Source of the DNA: Pseudomonadota bacterium
Lineage (GTDB): Bacteria > Pseudomonadota > Gammaproteobacteria > Steroidobacterales > Woeseiaceae
Assembly (NCBI GenBank): GCA_022563195.1
Contig: JADFNV010000002.1
Location: 1 to 64,000 of the forward strand
DNA: 64,000 nt
Direction: 5' to 3'
Shown here: in pieces, positions 1 to 8,669 of the stretch
Numbering within the stretch: position 1 is the stretch's first letter
How the letters are laid out: the number at the start of each line of letters is the position of its first letter
The notes under the pieces: model-generated
Told to the model about the DNA's origin: nothing
Seen by the model: only the letters and a program-made list of their open reading frames with translations
Databases searched by the model: none
Position numbers and translations under genes: made by a program

Positions 1-44
1 GGTTGTTGCGTAAGCTTGATCGTGCGGACGCGTCGTTTCGCGAC

Positions 45-241
45 TAGCAGCTTGTTGAAAAACCCTCAGGCGGCACGATTCGACGTTAAGAATCGGCTCA
101 AAATGCTCATGTACTGGCGTGTACACTGCGCTTGCCGGACAGGATGTCCCAATGTCGCGCAGCCCATGGATGGGCGAGAGCGACGTTCGCCGATTCTTGC
201 CTTGACTCGCACTCGCCTGAGAAATTTTCAGCAGGCTGCTA
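45..241. repeat. MITE-like element with imperfect terminal inverted repeats
   Basis: The left end (AGCAGCTTGTTGAAAAACCC, from 46) and the reverse complement of the right end (AGCAGCCTGCTGAAAATTTC, read back from 240) match with few mismatches. Both continue into CTCAGGCG, and the similarity extends inward for about 55-60 bases, including a shared AAGAATCGGC. The element is about 197 bp, flanked by T45 and A241, and holds no convincing ORF. It sits just past the 3' end of ilvA. Size and symmetry fit a non-autonomous miniature element or a large REP-type hairpin. I see no second copy in this window and no clear target-site duplication, so mobility is inferred. Confidence 0.6.
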
Positions 242-254
242 ACTGCCACGCTGC

Positions 255-1766
255 TTAGGAGAGGAAGATCCTGTACGCAGGATTGTCGCTTTCCTCCCAG
301 TACGGATAGCCGAGATCGGCCAGATGTGCTTCAAGATCAGCAGTTTCATTTTCGGGCACGTCGATGCCCGCGAGAATTCGTCCGTGGTCCGAACCATGAT
401 TGCGGTAATGGAAGAGGCTGATGTTCCAGTCGGTTCCGATCGCGTTGAGAAAGTCCAGTAGCGCTCCCGGCCGCTCGGGAAACTCGAATCGATACAGGCG
501 CTCATTGGCAATGCTGGGTGATCGCCCGCCGACCATGTGTCGTACATGCAGTTTCGCCATCTCGTTATCACTCAGATCATCGACGGCATAGCCGGCATCG
601 CGTAGTGTTGCAACGAGTTCGTGGCGTTCGGCGATTCCCTTGAAAAGCTGCACGCCGACAAAAACATGCGCTGTCGTCGTATCGTCGTAACGGTAATTGA
701 ACTCCGTTATGCCGCGGCGCCCAAGCGCCTCGCAAAAACGGCGAAAACTGCCCGGTGCTTCGGGAATTTCTGCGGCGAGCAGCATTTCGGTCTGCTCGCC
801 GATAGCCGCTCGCTCGGCGATATGTCGCAGCCGGTCGAAGTTAATGTTGGCACCGGAGTTGATGGTCACGAATGATTTGTTCTCGATGCCGCGGCCGGCG
901 ATATATTTTTTCAGGCCCGCAACGGCGAGCGCGCCGGCAGGTTCAACGATCGAACGAGTATCTTCGAAGATGTCACGAATGGCCGCGCATACCTGGTCGG
1001 TATCGACCGTGATAATTTCGTCGACGTATTGCTGGCACAAGCGAAACGTTTCATCGCCAACGCGTCGTACAGCGACGCCATCAGCGAATATTCCGACATG
1101 ATCCAGAGTTACAGGCTTGCCGGCTGCGATCGAATCGTACATTGCAGCAGAGTCTTCGGGCTCGACACCAACGATGCGAATCCCGGGCCGCTGTGACTTC
1201 ACATACACGGCAATACCCGCGATAAGTCCGCCGCCACCAATCGGGACGAAAATTGCATCGATGTCTTCTCCCGCCTGCTGCAAGATTTCAACGCCGATCG
1301 TGCCCTGTCCGGCGATGACTTCCGCATCATCGAACGCGTGTATGAAGACAAGCTTTCGCTCATGCTCAAGTTCGCGCGCGTGGGTGTAAGCCTCGTCATA
1401 GTTGTCGCCACAAAGAACGACTTCACCACCGAGCGACCGTACGGCATTGACTTTTATAGATGGCGTTGTAATCGGCATGACGATGACGGCGCGAACGCCG
1501 TGGCGCTGTGCGGCGAGCGCGACTCCCTGCGCGTGATTGCCGGCAGAGCTGCAAAGTACGCCATTCGACATCTCAGCGTCACTAAGTGATGCGAGCTTGT
1601 TATAGGCTCCGCGTAGCTTGAATGAGAAGACCGGCTGTAGATCTTCGCGTTTGAACCAGATGCGATTCTTGAGCCTTGACGTCAGGTTGCGCGCGGGCTC
1701 CAGTGGCGACTCGATGGCGACATCGTAAACGCGGGCATTGCGGATTTTTTCGACGTAGGCGCTCAT
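255..1766 (-). CDS. ilvA: Threonine ammonia-lyase, biosynthetic (threonine dehydratase)
   Basis: PLP enzyme converting L-threonine to 2-oxobutanoate and ammonia, the first committed step of isoleucine synthesis; cytoplasmic. At 503 aa it has the length of the long biosynthetic form. The N-terminal catalytic domain has the PLP lysine in FSFKLRGA (K50), the SSAGNHAQG phosphate-binding/substrate loop and the glycine-rich GGGGLIAG. The C-terminal third (from about residue 325) carries two ACT-like regulatory repeats, each starting near EAPGSFRRF and RPGALLDF, expected to bind isoleucine/valine. The start ATG at 1766 gives the family N-terminus. It is divergent from the dihydroorotase. No attenuator-like leader peptide is visible upstream. 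A second, shorter dehydratase without ACT domains lies at 29275. Confidence 0.95.
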   Translation of the reverse strand: MSAYVEKIRNARVYDVAIESPLEPARNLTSRLKNRIWFKREDLQPVFSFKLRGAYNKLASLSDAEMSNGVLCSSAGNHAQGVALAAQRHGVRAVIVMPITTPSIKVNAVRSLGGEVVLCGDNYDEAYTHARELEHERKLVFIHAFDDAEVIAGQGTIGVEILQQAGEDIDAIFVPIGGGGLIAGIAVYVKSQRPGIRIVGVEPEDSAAMYDSIAAGKPVTLDHVGIFADGVAVRRVGDETFRLCQQYVDEIITVDTDQVCAAIRDIFEDTRSIVEPAGALAVAGLKKYIAGRGIENKSFVTINSGANINFDRLRHIAERAAIGEQTEMLLAAEIPEAPGSFRRFCEALGRRGITEFNYRYDDTTTAHVFVGVQLFKGIAERHELVATLRDAGYAVDDLSDNEMAKLHVRHMVGGRSPSIANERLYRFEFPERPGALLDFLNAIGTDWNISLFHYRNHGSDHGRILAGIDVPENETADLEAHLADLGYPYWEESDNPAYRIFLS

Positions 1767-1807
1767 AAACGGCTCGAAATAGCGGTGCAGGTCCGGTTAT
1801 CGCATAA

Positions 1808-1836
1808 TGGGACGCAGCCCGCAAAAATTCGTCCCA
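1808..1836. promoter_or_regulatory. 7-bp inverted repeat in the ilvA/dihydroorotase divergent region
   Basis: TGGGACG (1808-1814) and CGTCCCA (1830-1836) are perfect inverted arms separated by 15 bases, about 42 bp upstream of the ilvA start. It could be an operator or a leader hairpin for ilvA. No known regulator motif is recognised. Confidence 0.25.
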
Positions 1837-1928
1837 CGGCGCATGGTATTTGCCTTGCTACCCTCGCATACTGCCGCACTGTACAGGCAGGCTCGCGCAT
1901 ACCGGCGGGTCACTGAAGGACGGCCGTA

Positions 1929-3269
1929 TTGAACAAGCTGCTGATCAAAAATGCACGTCTGATCAACGAGGGCGAGGTACGCGATGCCGACGTGCTTATT
2001 CGTGGCGAGAGAATCGAGAAGATCGGCGGGGAAATTTCGGTTGCCAGTGATGTAGAGGTCATCGATGCGCGTGGCTGCTACCTGATACCGGGAATGATCG
2101 ATGATCAGGTTCATTTTCGTGAGCCAGGTCTGACAAGCCAGGGAGATCTGGCGACTGAGTCTGCGGCGGCGGCGGCCGGCGGCATCACCAGTTTCATGGA
2201 TATGCCGAACGTCGATCCGCAGACGACGACACGCGAAGCGCTCGCGGACAAGTATCGGCTTGCGGAAAATCGGTGCACTGCAAATTACGGTTTCTATTTG
2301 GGTGCCACAAATTCCAATATCGACGAGATTCGACGGCTCGAGATTAATGAGGCCTGCGGCATTAAAATTTTCATGGGAGCGTCGACGGGGAACATGCTCG
2401 TCGATGAACCGCAGGTGCTGGAGAGTATATTTGAACAGTCTCCGCTGATAATCACCACGCACTGCGAACATTCGCCGACGATATGGGACAATGAAGCTCA
2501 TGCGAAGAAGGAGTTCGGTGAGGATGTGCCGATGTCGGAGCATCCGCATATCCGTTCCGCAAATGCCTGCTTGACATCATCAAGCTTCGCGGTTGAGCTC
2601 GCCCAGCGGCACGATGCACTTCTGCATATTCTGCATCTGACGACCGCCATCGAAATGGGCTTGTTCTCCGATGCGCACCGTTCACAAAAGAGAATTACCG
2701 CCGAGGTCTGTGTGCATTATCTATGGTTTGACGACACTCGTTATGCCGATCTCGGTGCGCAGATCAAGTGTAATCCGGCGATCAAAACAAGCACAGATCG
2801 GCAGGCATTGATCGCTGCACTGAATGATGGACGCCTGGACATCATCGCGACGGACCACGCGCCGCATACGTGGGTCGACAAGAGTGAAAGTTACTTCAGG
2901 GCACCGTCGGGTCTGCCGCTGGTGCAACATGCCTTGTTGACGCTATTCGATCTTGTCAAACGTGGAGAAATTAGCCCTGAGGTGCTTGTGGAGCGAACCA
3001 GTCATGCACCAGCCGACGTCTTCGGTGTCAAAGAAAGAGGTTATGTTCGTGAAGGATGGTATGCCGACCTGGTTATCGTCGATTCAGACAAGCCGCAATT
3101 GGTTGCAAAGGAACGGCTGCTTTACAAGTGTCAATGGTCGCCGTTTGAAGGCCACACATTTTCATCGTCGATTGATACAACGATTATCAACGGCAATGTG
3201 GTCTACCGCGATGATAATTTAACAGGTGTCATTGCAGGGCGGCGCCTCGAGTTTGACAGACCGCGATAA
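1929..3269 (+). CDS. pyrC: Dihydroorotase, type I-like with Q in place of the first metal histidine
   Basis: Amidohydrolase-superfamily enzyme for reversible cyclisation of carbamoyl aspartate to dihydroorotate in pyrimidine synthesis; 446 aa. Visible active-site elements: IDDQVHFREPG (Q60, H62), candidate carboxylated lysine in GIKIFMGAS (K146), H178 and H181 in TTHCEH, the HILHLTT segment, and the catalytic aspartate in IATDHAPH (D309). The usual D-x-H-x-H-F-R-E-P-G metal motif has Gln at the first His. From memory, this variant is also seen in Bacteroidetes-type dihydroorotases annotated as active. The start is TTG with AAGGA nine bases upstream. Whether it is active or a non-catalytic partner of an ATCase cannot be read from sequence, but the other metal ligands are kept. 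No other pyr gene is nearby. Confidence 0.88.
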   Translation: MNKLLIKNARLINEGEVRDADVLIRGERIEKIGGEISVASDVEVIDARGCYLIPGMIDDQVHFREPGLTSQGDLATESAAAAAGGITSFMDMPNVDPQTTTREALADKYRLAENRCTANYGFYLGATNSNIDEIRRLEINEACGIKIFMGASTGNMLVDEPQVLESIFEQSPLIITTHCEHSPTIWDNEAHAKKEFGEDVPMSEHPHIRSANACLTSSSFAVELAQRHDALLHILHLTTAIEMGLFSDAHRSQKRITAEVCVHYLWFDDTRYADLGAQIKCNPAIKTSTDRQALIAALNDGRLDIIATDHAPHTWVDKSESYFRAPSGLPLVQHALLTLFDLVKRGEISPEVLVERTSHAPADVFGVKERGYVREGWYADLVIVDSDKPQLVAKERLLYKCQWSPFEGHTFSSSIDTTIINGNVVYRDDNLTGVIAGRRLEFDRPR

Positions 3270-3361
3270 GTGTTTACTTTTCGTTCGATCCGGCTATGCT
3301 TGCATCCCTACAGGAACGGACATTGCGTCGGCGCACGGATGATGGCCGGCATGACTCGGAA

Positions 3362-5182
3362 ATGAAACGGACCGATACTTCCAACCCCGATTACTTTCAC
3401 AAGGTTGTTGACTGTCAGTGGGCGTGTCCCGCACATACTGACGTGCCGCAGTATATTCGGCTCATCGCCCAGGGCCGCTTCAGCGATGCTTATATTCTGA
3501 ACCGCGAGTCGAATGTCTTTCCGGGCATTCTGGGGCGGGTTTGCGATCGTCCCTGCGAATCGGCCTGCAGGCGAGTCCGCATCGAGGACAAGCCGGTTGC
3601 GATATGCCGACTAAAACGCGTCGCGGCTGATCACCGCGGCGACATCACTGATCGCCTGCCTAAGGGCGCTGACCAAAGCAATGGCAAGAAAGTTGCGTTG
3701 CTTGGAGCCGGTTGTGCTTCGCTGACCGTTGCAAACGACCTGCGACCCCTTGGATACGAAGTGACCATATTCGAGGCAATGGATACGGCCGGTGGCCTGA
3801 TGCGCACCAACATCCCACAATTCAGGCTGCCGCCCAAAGTGCTGGACGAGGAGATTGCTTACGTTATCGACATGGGCGTTGACCTCAAGCTCAATCATAA
3901 TATCGATAGCATGAAGGCATTGCTCGACGATGGCTTCGATGCGGTTTTCGTCGGCACCGGCGCGCCGCACGGTAAAAACCTCGAATTACCAGGTCGGTAC
4001 GACAGTGACAACATAGTGATCGGCATCGAGTGGCTGGAATCCGTGGCGTTCGACCATGTTGACACCATTGGCAAGCGCGTCCTGATTATCGGTGTCGGCA
4101 ATACGGCAATGGATTGTTGCCGGACATCGCTGCGACTCGGAGCTGAAAACGTCAAGGTCATGGCGCGTAAGCCGCGCGCTTTTTTCAAAGCGTCGGATTG
4201 GGAGCTAGAAGATGCTGAAGAAGAATTTGTCGAAATACTCGTTAATCATTCACCGAAGAACTTCGTTATCGAGGACGGCAAACTTGTTGGCATGACGTTT
4301 GAACTGATGGAGTATAAGGTTGACGACGATGGCAGTATCGATCGTGGCAGGTTGATCGGCGAGAAAATCATACCGTGTGATGATGTCATTTTGGCAATCG
4401 GCCAGGAAAACGCGTTTCCGTGGGTTGAACGCGATATCGGCATAGAATTCGATGAATGGGAATGTCCGATCATCGATGAAACAACGATGATGTGTTCTCG
4501 CGATGGTATTTTCTTTGGCGGGGACTCGGCGTTCGGCCCCAAAAACATCATCTGGGCTGTGGCGCACGGCCACGAGGCGGCCATATCCATTCACAAATAC
4601 TGCCAGGGTGAGAGTCTTAGCGATCGCCTGCCAATGGGTATCAATCTCCTGAGCCAGAAGATGGGTATGCACGAGTGGAGCTTTTCCAACGATTACGACC
4701 CGACGTCCCGCCGACTGATGCCACATGTCGATCTCAAGGAGCGATTTAAGAAGCTCGATATCGAAGTTGAACTGGGTTTTACGGTGGAGCAGGCGATCAG
4801 CGAAGTTGAGCGATGTCTGAATTGCGATATTCAAACTGTGTTCGCTGCCAAGCTTTGCATCGAGTGTGATGCATGCATTGACATATGTCCGGTGAATTGC
4901 CTGACGATCACGGAAATTGGGGACGAGCAGGATCTCAGAACCAGGCTTTCTGCACCCGCTGACAATCTGGATCAGGCACTCTATGTATCTGAGGACCTGC
5001 CACAAACGGGCCGCGTGATGGTCAAAGACGAAGACCTGTGCGTGCACTGCAGCTTGTGCGCCGAGCGCTGCCCTACGGGCGCTTGGGATATGCAAAAGTC
5101 CACAGTACTGATCCCGTACGCGATTGACGAGGCGACGGGTGGGCCGGTGGTGTCGACGGCGCAGGATTTCGCTGTCTCTTAA
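3362..5182 (+). CDS. GltD-like FAD/NAD(P)-dependent iron-sulfur oxidoreductase subunit
   Basis: Flavoprotein resembling the small subunit of glutamate synthase (NAD(P)H-oxidising, Fe-S containing), here fused to C-terminal bacterial ferredoxin modules. Starting at ATG 3362 it has about 606 aa. N-terminal cysteines lie in CQWACPAH and CDRPCESACRR; the FAD Rossmann motif is LLGAGCAS, with C where the family usually has P; the NAD(P) Rossmann motif is IIGVGNTAMDCC. Two C-terminal 4Fe-4S motifs read CIECDACIDICP and CVHCSLCAERCP. An upstream ATG at 3296 is open, but the extra 22 residues do not look conserved and I prefer 3362. It is followed after 9 bp by korA, so it most likely passes electrons between NAD(P)H and the 2-oxoacid oxidoreductase. 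Confidence 0.85.
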   Translation: MKRTDTSNPDYFHKVVDCQWACPAHTDVPQYIRLIAQGRFSDAYILNRESNVFPGILGRVCDRPCESACRRVRIEDKPVAICRLKRVAADHRGDITDRLPKGADQSNGKKVALLGAGCASLTVANDLRPLGYEVTIFEAMDTAGGLMRTNIPQFRLPPKVLDEEIAYVIDMGVDLKLNHNIDSMKALLDDGFDAVFVGTGAPHGKNLELPGRYDSDNIVIGIEWLESVAFDHVDTIGKRVLIIGVGNTAMDCCRTSLRLGAENVKVMARKPRAFFKASDWELEDAEEEFVEILVNHSPKNFVIEDGKLVGMTFELMEYKVDDDGSIDRGRLIGEKIIPCDDVILAIGQENAFPWVERDIGIEFDEWECPIIDETTMMCSRDGIFFGGDSAFGPKNIIWAVAHGHEAAISIHKYCQGESLSDRLPMGINLLSQKMGMHEWSFSNDYDPTSRRLMPHVDLKERFKKLDIEVELGFTVEQAISEVERCLNCDIQTVFAAKLCIECDACIDICPVNCLTITEIGDEQDLRTRLSAPADNLDQALYVSEDLPQTGRVMVKDEDLCVHCSLCAERCPTGAWDMQKSTVLIPYAIDEATGGPVVSTAQDFAVS

Positions 5183-5191
5183 GGATCGCTC

Positions 5192-6994
5192 GTGGCAATA
5201 ATCAACGACGTCGTTATCAAGATTGCTACGGTTAACGGTACCGGATCGGCCAGTGCGAACGGTCTGTTGATGAAATCCATTTTTCGTATGGGCGTCCCGG
5301 TTGTCGGCAAGAACTTCTTTCCGTCGAACATTCAGGGTCTGCCAACATGGTATGAAATAAGGGTGACGGGTGATGGCTACCAGTCACGGTCGGACCGCGT
5401 CGATGTCATGATTGCAATGAATGCGCAGACCTATGCACGTGACCTCGCGGATGTTTCGCCAGGCGGTTGGCTGATCTATGACTCGACCTGGCCGCGTAGC
5501 AAGATGTTGAGTCGCGACGATGTCACGGTTTTCGGTATTCCACTGTCAAAAATGTGCAATGAGAATTTCGAGGGCGTGCGCGCGCGCATCCTCATGAAAA
5601 ACATTGCTTACGTGGGTGCGGTGGCAGCTTTGCTCGATATCGATCTCGATACGATCAAGACATTGCTTGAAGAGACCTTCGCTGACAAGCAGCATATGAT
5701 CGAATCCAATATGGTGGCAATCCGGCTGGGTTACGACTTTGCAGATGAGAATTTCGTCTGTCCACTGCCACGGAAAGTGTCGCCAATGAATGGCACGCAG
5801 GGGCATATTGTCATTGACGGCAATACGGCTGCCGGTCTTGGTTGCATGTACGCGGGCGCCACGGTGGGTGCGTGGTATCCGATTACGCCGTCGACGTCAT
5901 TGATGGATGCGTTTCGCTCCTTCTGTAACAAGTACCGATCAGACCCTGAGTCGGGAAAACGTACCTACTGCATCATTCAGGCCGAAGATGAACTTGCTGC
6001 TATTGGTATGGTTCTCGGTGCGAGCTGGAATGGCGCTCGGTCGTTTACGCCGACCAGCGGGCCGGGCATATCGTTGATGAGCGAGTTTCTGGGCTACGCC
6101 TACTACGCGGAGATTCCTGCGGTAGTTTTCAACGTGCAGCGCACGGGCCCGTCAACGGGAATGCCGACAAGAACACAACAGAGTGACCTGATGTGTTGCG
6201 CCTATGCGTCACATGGGGATACCAAACACGTGCTGCTGTTTCCAGCCGACCCGAACGAATGCTTTTACATGGCGATGTCGGCATTCGATTTCGCCGAACG
6301 TCTGCAGACTCCTGTCATGGTGCTGTCGGATCTCGATATCGGCATGAACGACTGGATGGTTCCGGAGTTCGAGTTTGATGACAACTATGTGCCGGACCGC
6401 GGCAAGGTCCTGACGGCAGACGAGCTCGACGACATGGAGGAGTTCCATCGCTATCTTGATGTTGACGGCGATGGTATTCCGTATCGAACTTTGCCTGGCG
6501 TCCACCCGACAGGCGCATACTTCACGCGCGGTTCCGGGCACACCAAGTATGGCGACTACACTGAGGATTCTGACGAATACCGGGATGTCGTCGATCGACT
6601 GCTCGTCAAGTGGGAGACGGCCCGATCGATGCTTCCGGAGTCGGAAATACAGTACTCAGAAGTGAACCAGGCAGCAATCCTGACAGTAGGAAGCGGGCAC
6701 GGAGCATGCATAGAGGCACTCGATCGACTGACCGAGCAAAATATCGCTTTGAACTATTGTCGTGTGCGGGCGTTTCCGTTTAGCCAATCGACCAGGGAAT
6801 TCATTAATAAACACGAGGTTGTCTACGTTGTTGAGCAAAATCGGGACGCGCAGCTGCGCACACTCCTGATGCTCGACAGTGACGCCGATCCGGCGAAGCT
6901 CATCTCATTCCTGCACTACGACGGCATGCCATTGCATGCCGCCTTTGTAGTTGACAAAGTGCTTGAGGAGATCGCCAAGGAGCAGGCGGCTTAA
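5192..6994 (+). CDS. korA: 2-oxoacid:acceptor oxidoreductase, fused gamma-alpha subunit
   Basis: Subunit of a CoA-dependent 2-oxoacid (probably 2-oxoglutarate) ferredoxin oxidoreductase. The roughly 190-residue N-terminal gamma domain begins with IKIATVNGTGSASANG. It is fused to an alpha domain with the pyrimidine-binding region GAWYPITPSTSLMD and the TSGPGISLMSEFLGYA helix typical of KorA. Total length is 600 aa, normal for gamma-alpha fusions. Start GTG at 5192 follows an AAGGA-like site. It forms an operon with the GltD-like flavoprotein (9-bp gap) and korB (20-bp gap). No separate delta ferredoxin subunit is present; the C-terminal ferredoxin domain of the preceding gene may serve instead. 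Substrate choice within the 2-oxoacid family is inferred. Confidence 0.88.
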   Translation: MAIINDVVIKIATVNGTGSASANGLLMKSIFRMGVPVVGKNFFPSNIQGLPTWYEIRVTGDGYQSRSDRVDVMIAMNAQTYARDLADVSPGGWLIYDSTWPRSKMLSRDDVTVFGIPLSKMCNENFEGVRARILMKNIAYVGAVAALLDIDLDTIKTLLEETFADKQHMIESNMVAIRLGYDFADENFVCPLPRKVSPMNGTQGHIVIDGNTAAGLGCMYAGATVGAWYPITPSTSLMDAFRSFCNKYRSDPESGKRTYCIIQAEDELAAIGMVLGASWNGARSFTPTSGPGISLMSEFLGYAYYAEIPAVVFNVQRTGPSTGMPTRTQQSDLMCCAYASHGDTKHVLLFPADPNECFYMAMSAFDFAERLQTPVMVLSDLDIGMNDWMVPEFEFDDNYVPDRGKVLTADELDDMEEFHRYLDVDGDGIPYRTLPGVHPTGAYFTRGSGHTKYGDYTEDSDEYRDVVDRLLVKWETARSMLPESEIQYSEVNQAAILTVGSGHGACIEALDRLTEQNIALNYCRVRAFPFSQSTREFINKHEVVYVVEQNRDAQLRTLLMLDSDADPAKLISFLHYDGMPLHAAFVVDKVLEEIAKEQAA

Positions 6995-7014
6995 ACCGCT
7001 GTGAGAAGACGCGC

Positions 7015-8070
7015 ATGACCTATATTTCGAAGCCAGCAATCTCGCACCCGAAGATGCCGAAGAACGATCTCGGTCTGACGGCACGCGACTACGAGGGCAT
7101 GGTTTCCACATTGTGCGCCGGATGCGGCCACGATTCGGTAACCGCTGCAATTATCCAGGCTGTCTTCGAATTGAATATCAAACCCCATATGCTTGCGAAA
7201 ATGAGTGGCATTGGTTGTTCGTCCAAGACTCCAGCGTACTTTGTGAGCCAGGCGCACGGTTTTAATGCGGTCCACGGACGCATGGCTTCGGTCACTACGG
7301 GAGCGTATGCGGCCAATCGCAAGTTGACGTATATCGGAGTTTCGGGCGACGGCGATTCGTTGTCGATCGGTGCCGGACAATTCATTCATGCCATTCGTCG
7401 CAACCTGAATATGTGTTACATCATTGAAAATAATGGTGTGTACGGCCTGACAAAGGGCCAGTTTTCGGCGTCAGCCGATATCGGTACCAAACCGAAGAAG
7501 GGACTGCCGAACCAGCAGGAGCCGATCGACTCGGTGAGTACCGCGTTGGGCCTCGGTGCTACCTACATCGCCCGCAGTTTTTCAGGGGACAAGGATCAAC
7601 TCGTGCCGTTGATTAAGGGTGCGCTGACGCACTCCGGCTTCGCCCTGGTTGACATTATCAGTCCATGCGTGACGTTCAATGATCACGAGGGTTCAACAAA
7701 AAGCTATGCGTATACGCGGCAGTTCTATCATCATGTCGTCGATGTTGACTTCGTTCCGCCAGCTACAGAAATCAAAGCTGCGTATGACGAAGGATCTGCA
7801 ATGTCAATCGAGTTACATGGTGGCAGCAAAATTGTCTTGCGCAAGATTGAAAAGGACTACGACCCGACAAGTCGAGCGGTTTCCTTCAAGTACCTGCGCG
7901 ATCGGTTCAATGCGGGCGAAATAACGACCGGGCTGCTGTACATCGATAATTCCAAGAAGGAAATGCACGATCTTATGGGCAACATCGATTCGCCGCTGTC
8001 GGAGCTGGCGCTAGAGTCACTGCACCCCGGCAAAAAAGAGCTCAAGAAGATTCTGAGCCGCTATCGATAG
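7015..8070 (+). CDS. korB: 2-oxoacid:acceptor oxidoreductase, TPP-binding beta subunit
   Basis: Partner of the fused gamma-alpha subunit; holds thiamine diphosphate and the catalytic 4Fe-4S cluster. Key features: CAGCGHDSV and GIGCSSK cysteines near the N-terminus, the TPP/Mg motif GVSGDGDSLSIG, NNGVYGLTKGQFS, and the late cysteine in ISPCVTFND. Length 351 aa fits KorB. It is the last gene of the three-gene operon and is followed by a hairpin at 8109. The N-terminal 20 residues before GLTARDYEG are less conserved-looking, but ATG 7015 is a reasonable start. Confidence 0.9.
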   Translation: MTYISKPAISHPKMPKNDLGLTARDYEGMVSTLCAGCGHDSVTAAIIQAVFELNIKPHMLAKMSGIGCSSKTPAYFVSQAHGFNAVHGRMASVTTGAYAANRKLTYIGVSGDGDSLSIGAGQFIHAIRRNLNMCYIIENNGVYGLTKGQFSASADIGTKPKKGLPNQQEPIDSVSTALGLGATYIARSFSGDKDQLVPLIKGALTHSGFALVDIISPCVTFNDHEGSTKSYAYTRQFYHHVVDVDFVPPATEIKAAYDEGSAMSIELHGGSKIVLRKIEKDYDPTSRAVSFKYLRDRFNAGEITTGLLYIDNSKKEMHDLMGNIDSPLSELALESLHPGKKELKKILSRYR

Positions 8071-8108
8071 CAACACGGGTCGGTTTTTCGACTAATATCA
8101 GGCATCGG

Positions 8109-8130
8109 TTTTCGCCGCAAACGGCGAAAA
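8109..8130 (+). terminator. Hairpin after korB
   Basis: Perfect 9-bp stem TTTTCGCCG/CGGCGAAAA around a 4-base loop, 39 bp after the korB stop. The run after the stem on the + strand is ATGTTAG rather than poly-T, so it is a weak intrinsic terminator or a Rho-assisted 3' end. Confidence 0.5.
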
Positions 8131-8250
8131 ATGTTAGTAAATACTTGAAAAACAATAAGTTAAATATTTGCATCCAATCCGTGCCCGGCAGACATCTAGA
8201 TGGTGAGAACTGCTTTTGCAGCAGATAACATTGATTATGGAGACAAGAAA

Positions 8251-8616
8251 GTGACTGAAGAAATGATACCGATCACAATGTTTGCGGGGCTGACCATAGT
8301 GTTTTGCCTGTTTTTCTGGTTCCGATTTCGCATGCGCAATGACCTGCAGCTGACGATTCGTACGGCTATCGACAAAGGACAACAACTGACTCCCGAGATT
8401 ATCGATGGCCTTGGTCGGCCAAAACCACAGAAAGATCGGGACCTGCGATTGGCAGTGATCTGGCTCGCGCTGGCGGCGGCGCTTACTGTGTTTGGTTTCG
8501 CAATTCCAGATGATGGCGACGAAGTACAGCGTGTGTTCATGGGCATCGCTGCATTGCCGTTTTTCCTTGGCATCGCATTCTTCGTTATGTGGCGCTTTAC
8601 GGAGCGTAAGTCATAA
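8251..8616 (+). CDS. Small three-helix membrane protein (DUF6249-like)
   Basis: About 121 aa from GTG 8251, preceded by GGAG at the right distance; an ATG at 8200 is also open, but its extension AFAADNIDYG has no ribosome site. Hydrophobic segments: MFAGLTIVFCLFFWF near the N-terminus, a central LAVIWLALAAALTVFGFA, and a C-terminal MGIAALPFFLGIAFFVMW. The cytoplasmic stretch between the first two includes RTAIDKGQQLTPEIIDGLG. It resembles the DUF6249 family by eye; function unknown. It lies directly upstream of an ECF sigma gene and probably shares its transcript, so it may belong to the signalling cassette. Confidence 0.75.
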   Translation: MTEEMIPITMFAGLTIVFCLFFWFRFRMRNDLQLTIRTAIDKGQQLTPEIIDGLGRPKPQKDRDLRLAVIWLALAAALTVFGFAIPDDGDEVQRVFMGIAALPFFLGIAFFVMWRFTERKS

Positions 8617-8669
8617 CATCGACGGCAACACAGCTGGATGTTACCGATCAATATCTCGTCGCAAAGGCT

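Noticed and set aside
1797-2549. 250-codon minus-strand ORF
   Set aside because: Covers the dihydroorotase start in antisense; Arg/His-rich with no family resemblance.
4250-5095. 281-codon minus-strand ORF
   Set aside because: Antisense shadow of the GltD-like flavoprotein; no domain, no ribosome site.
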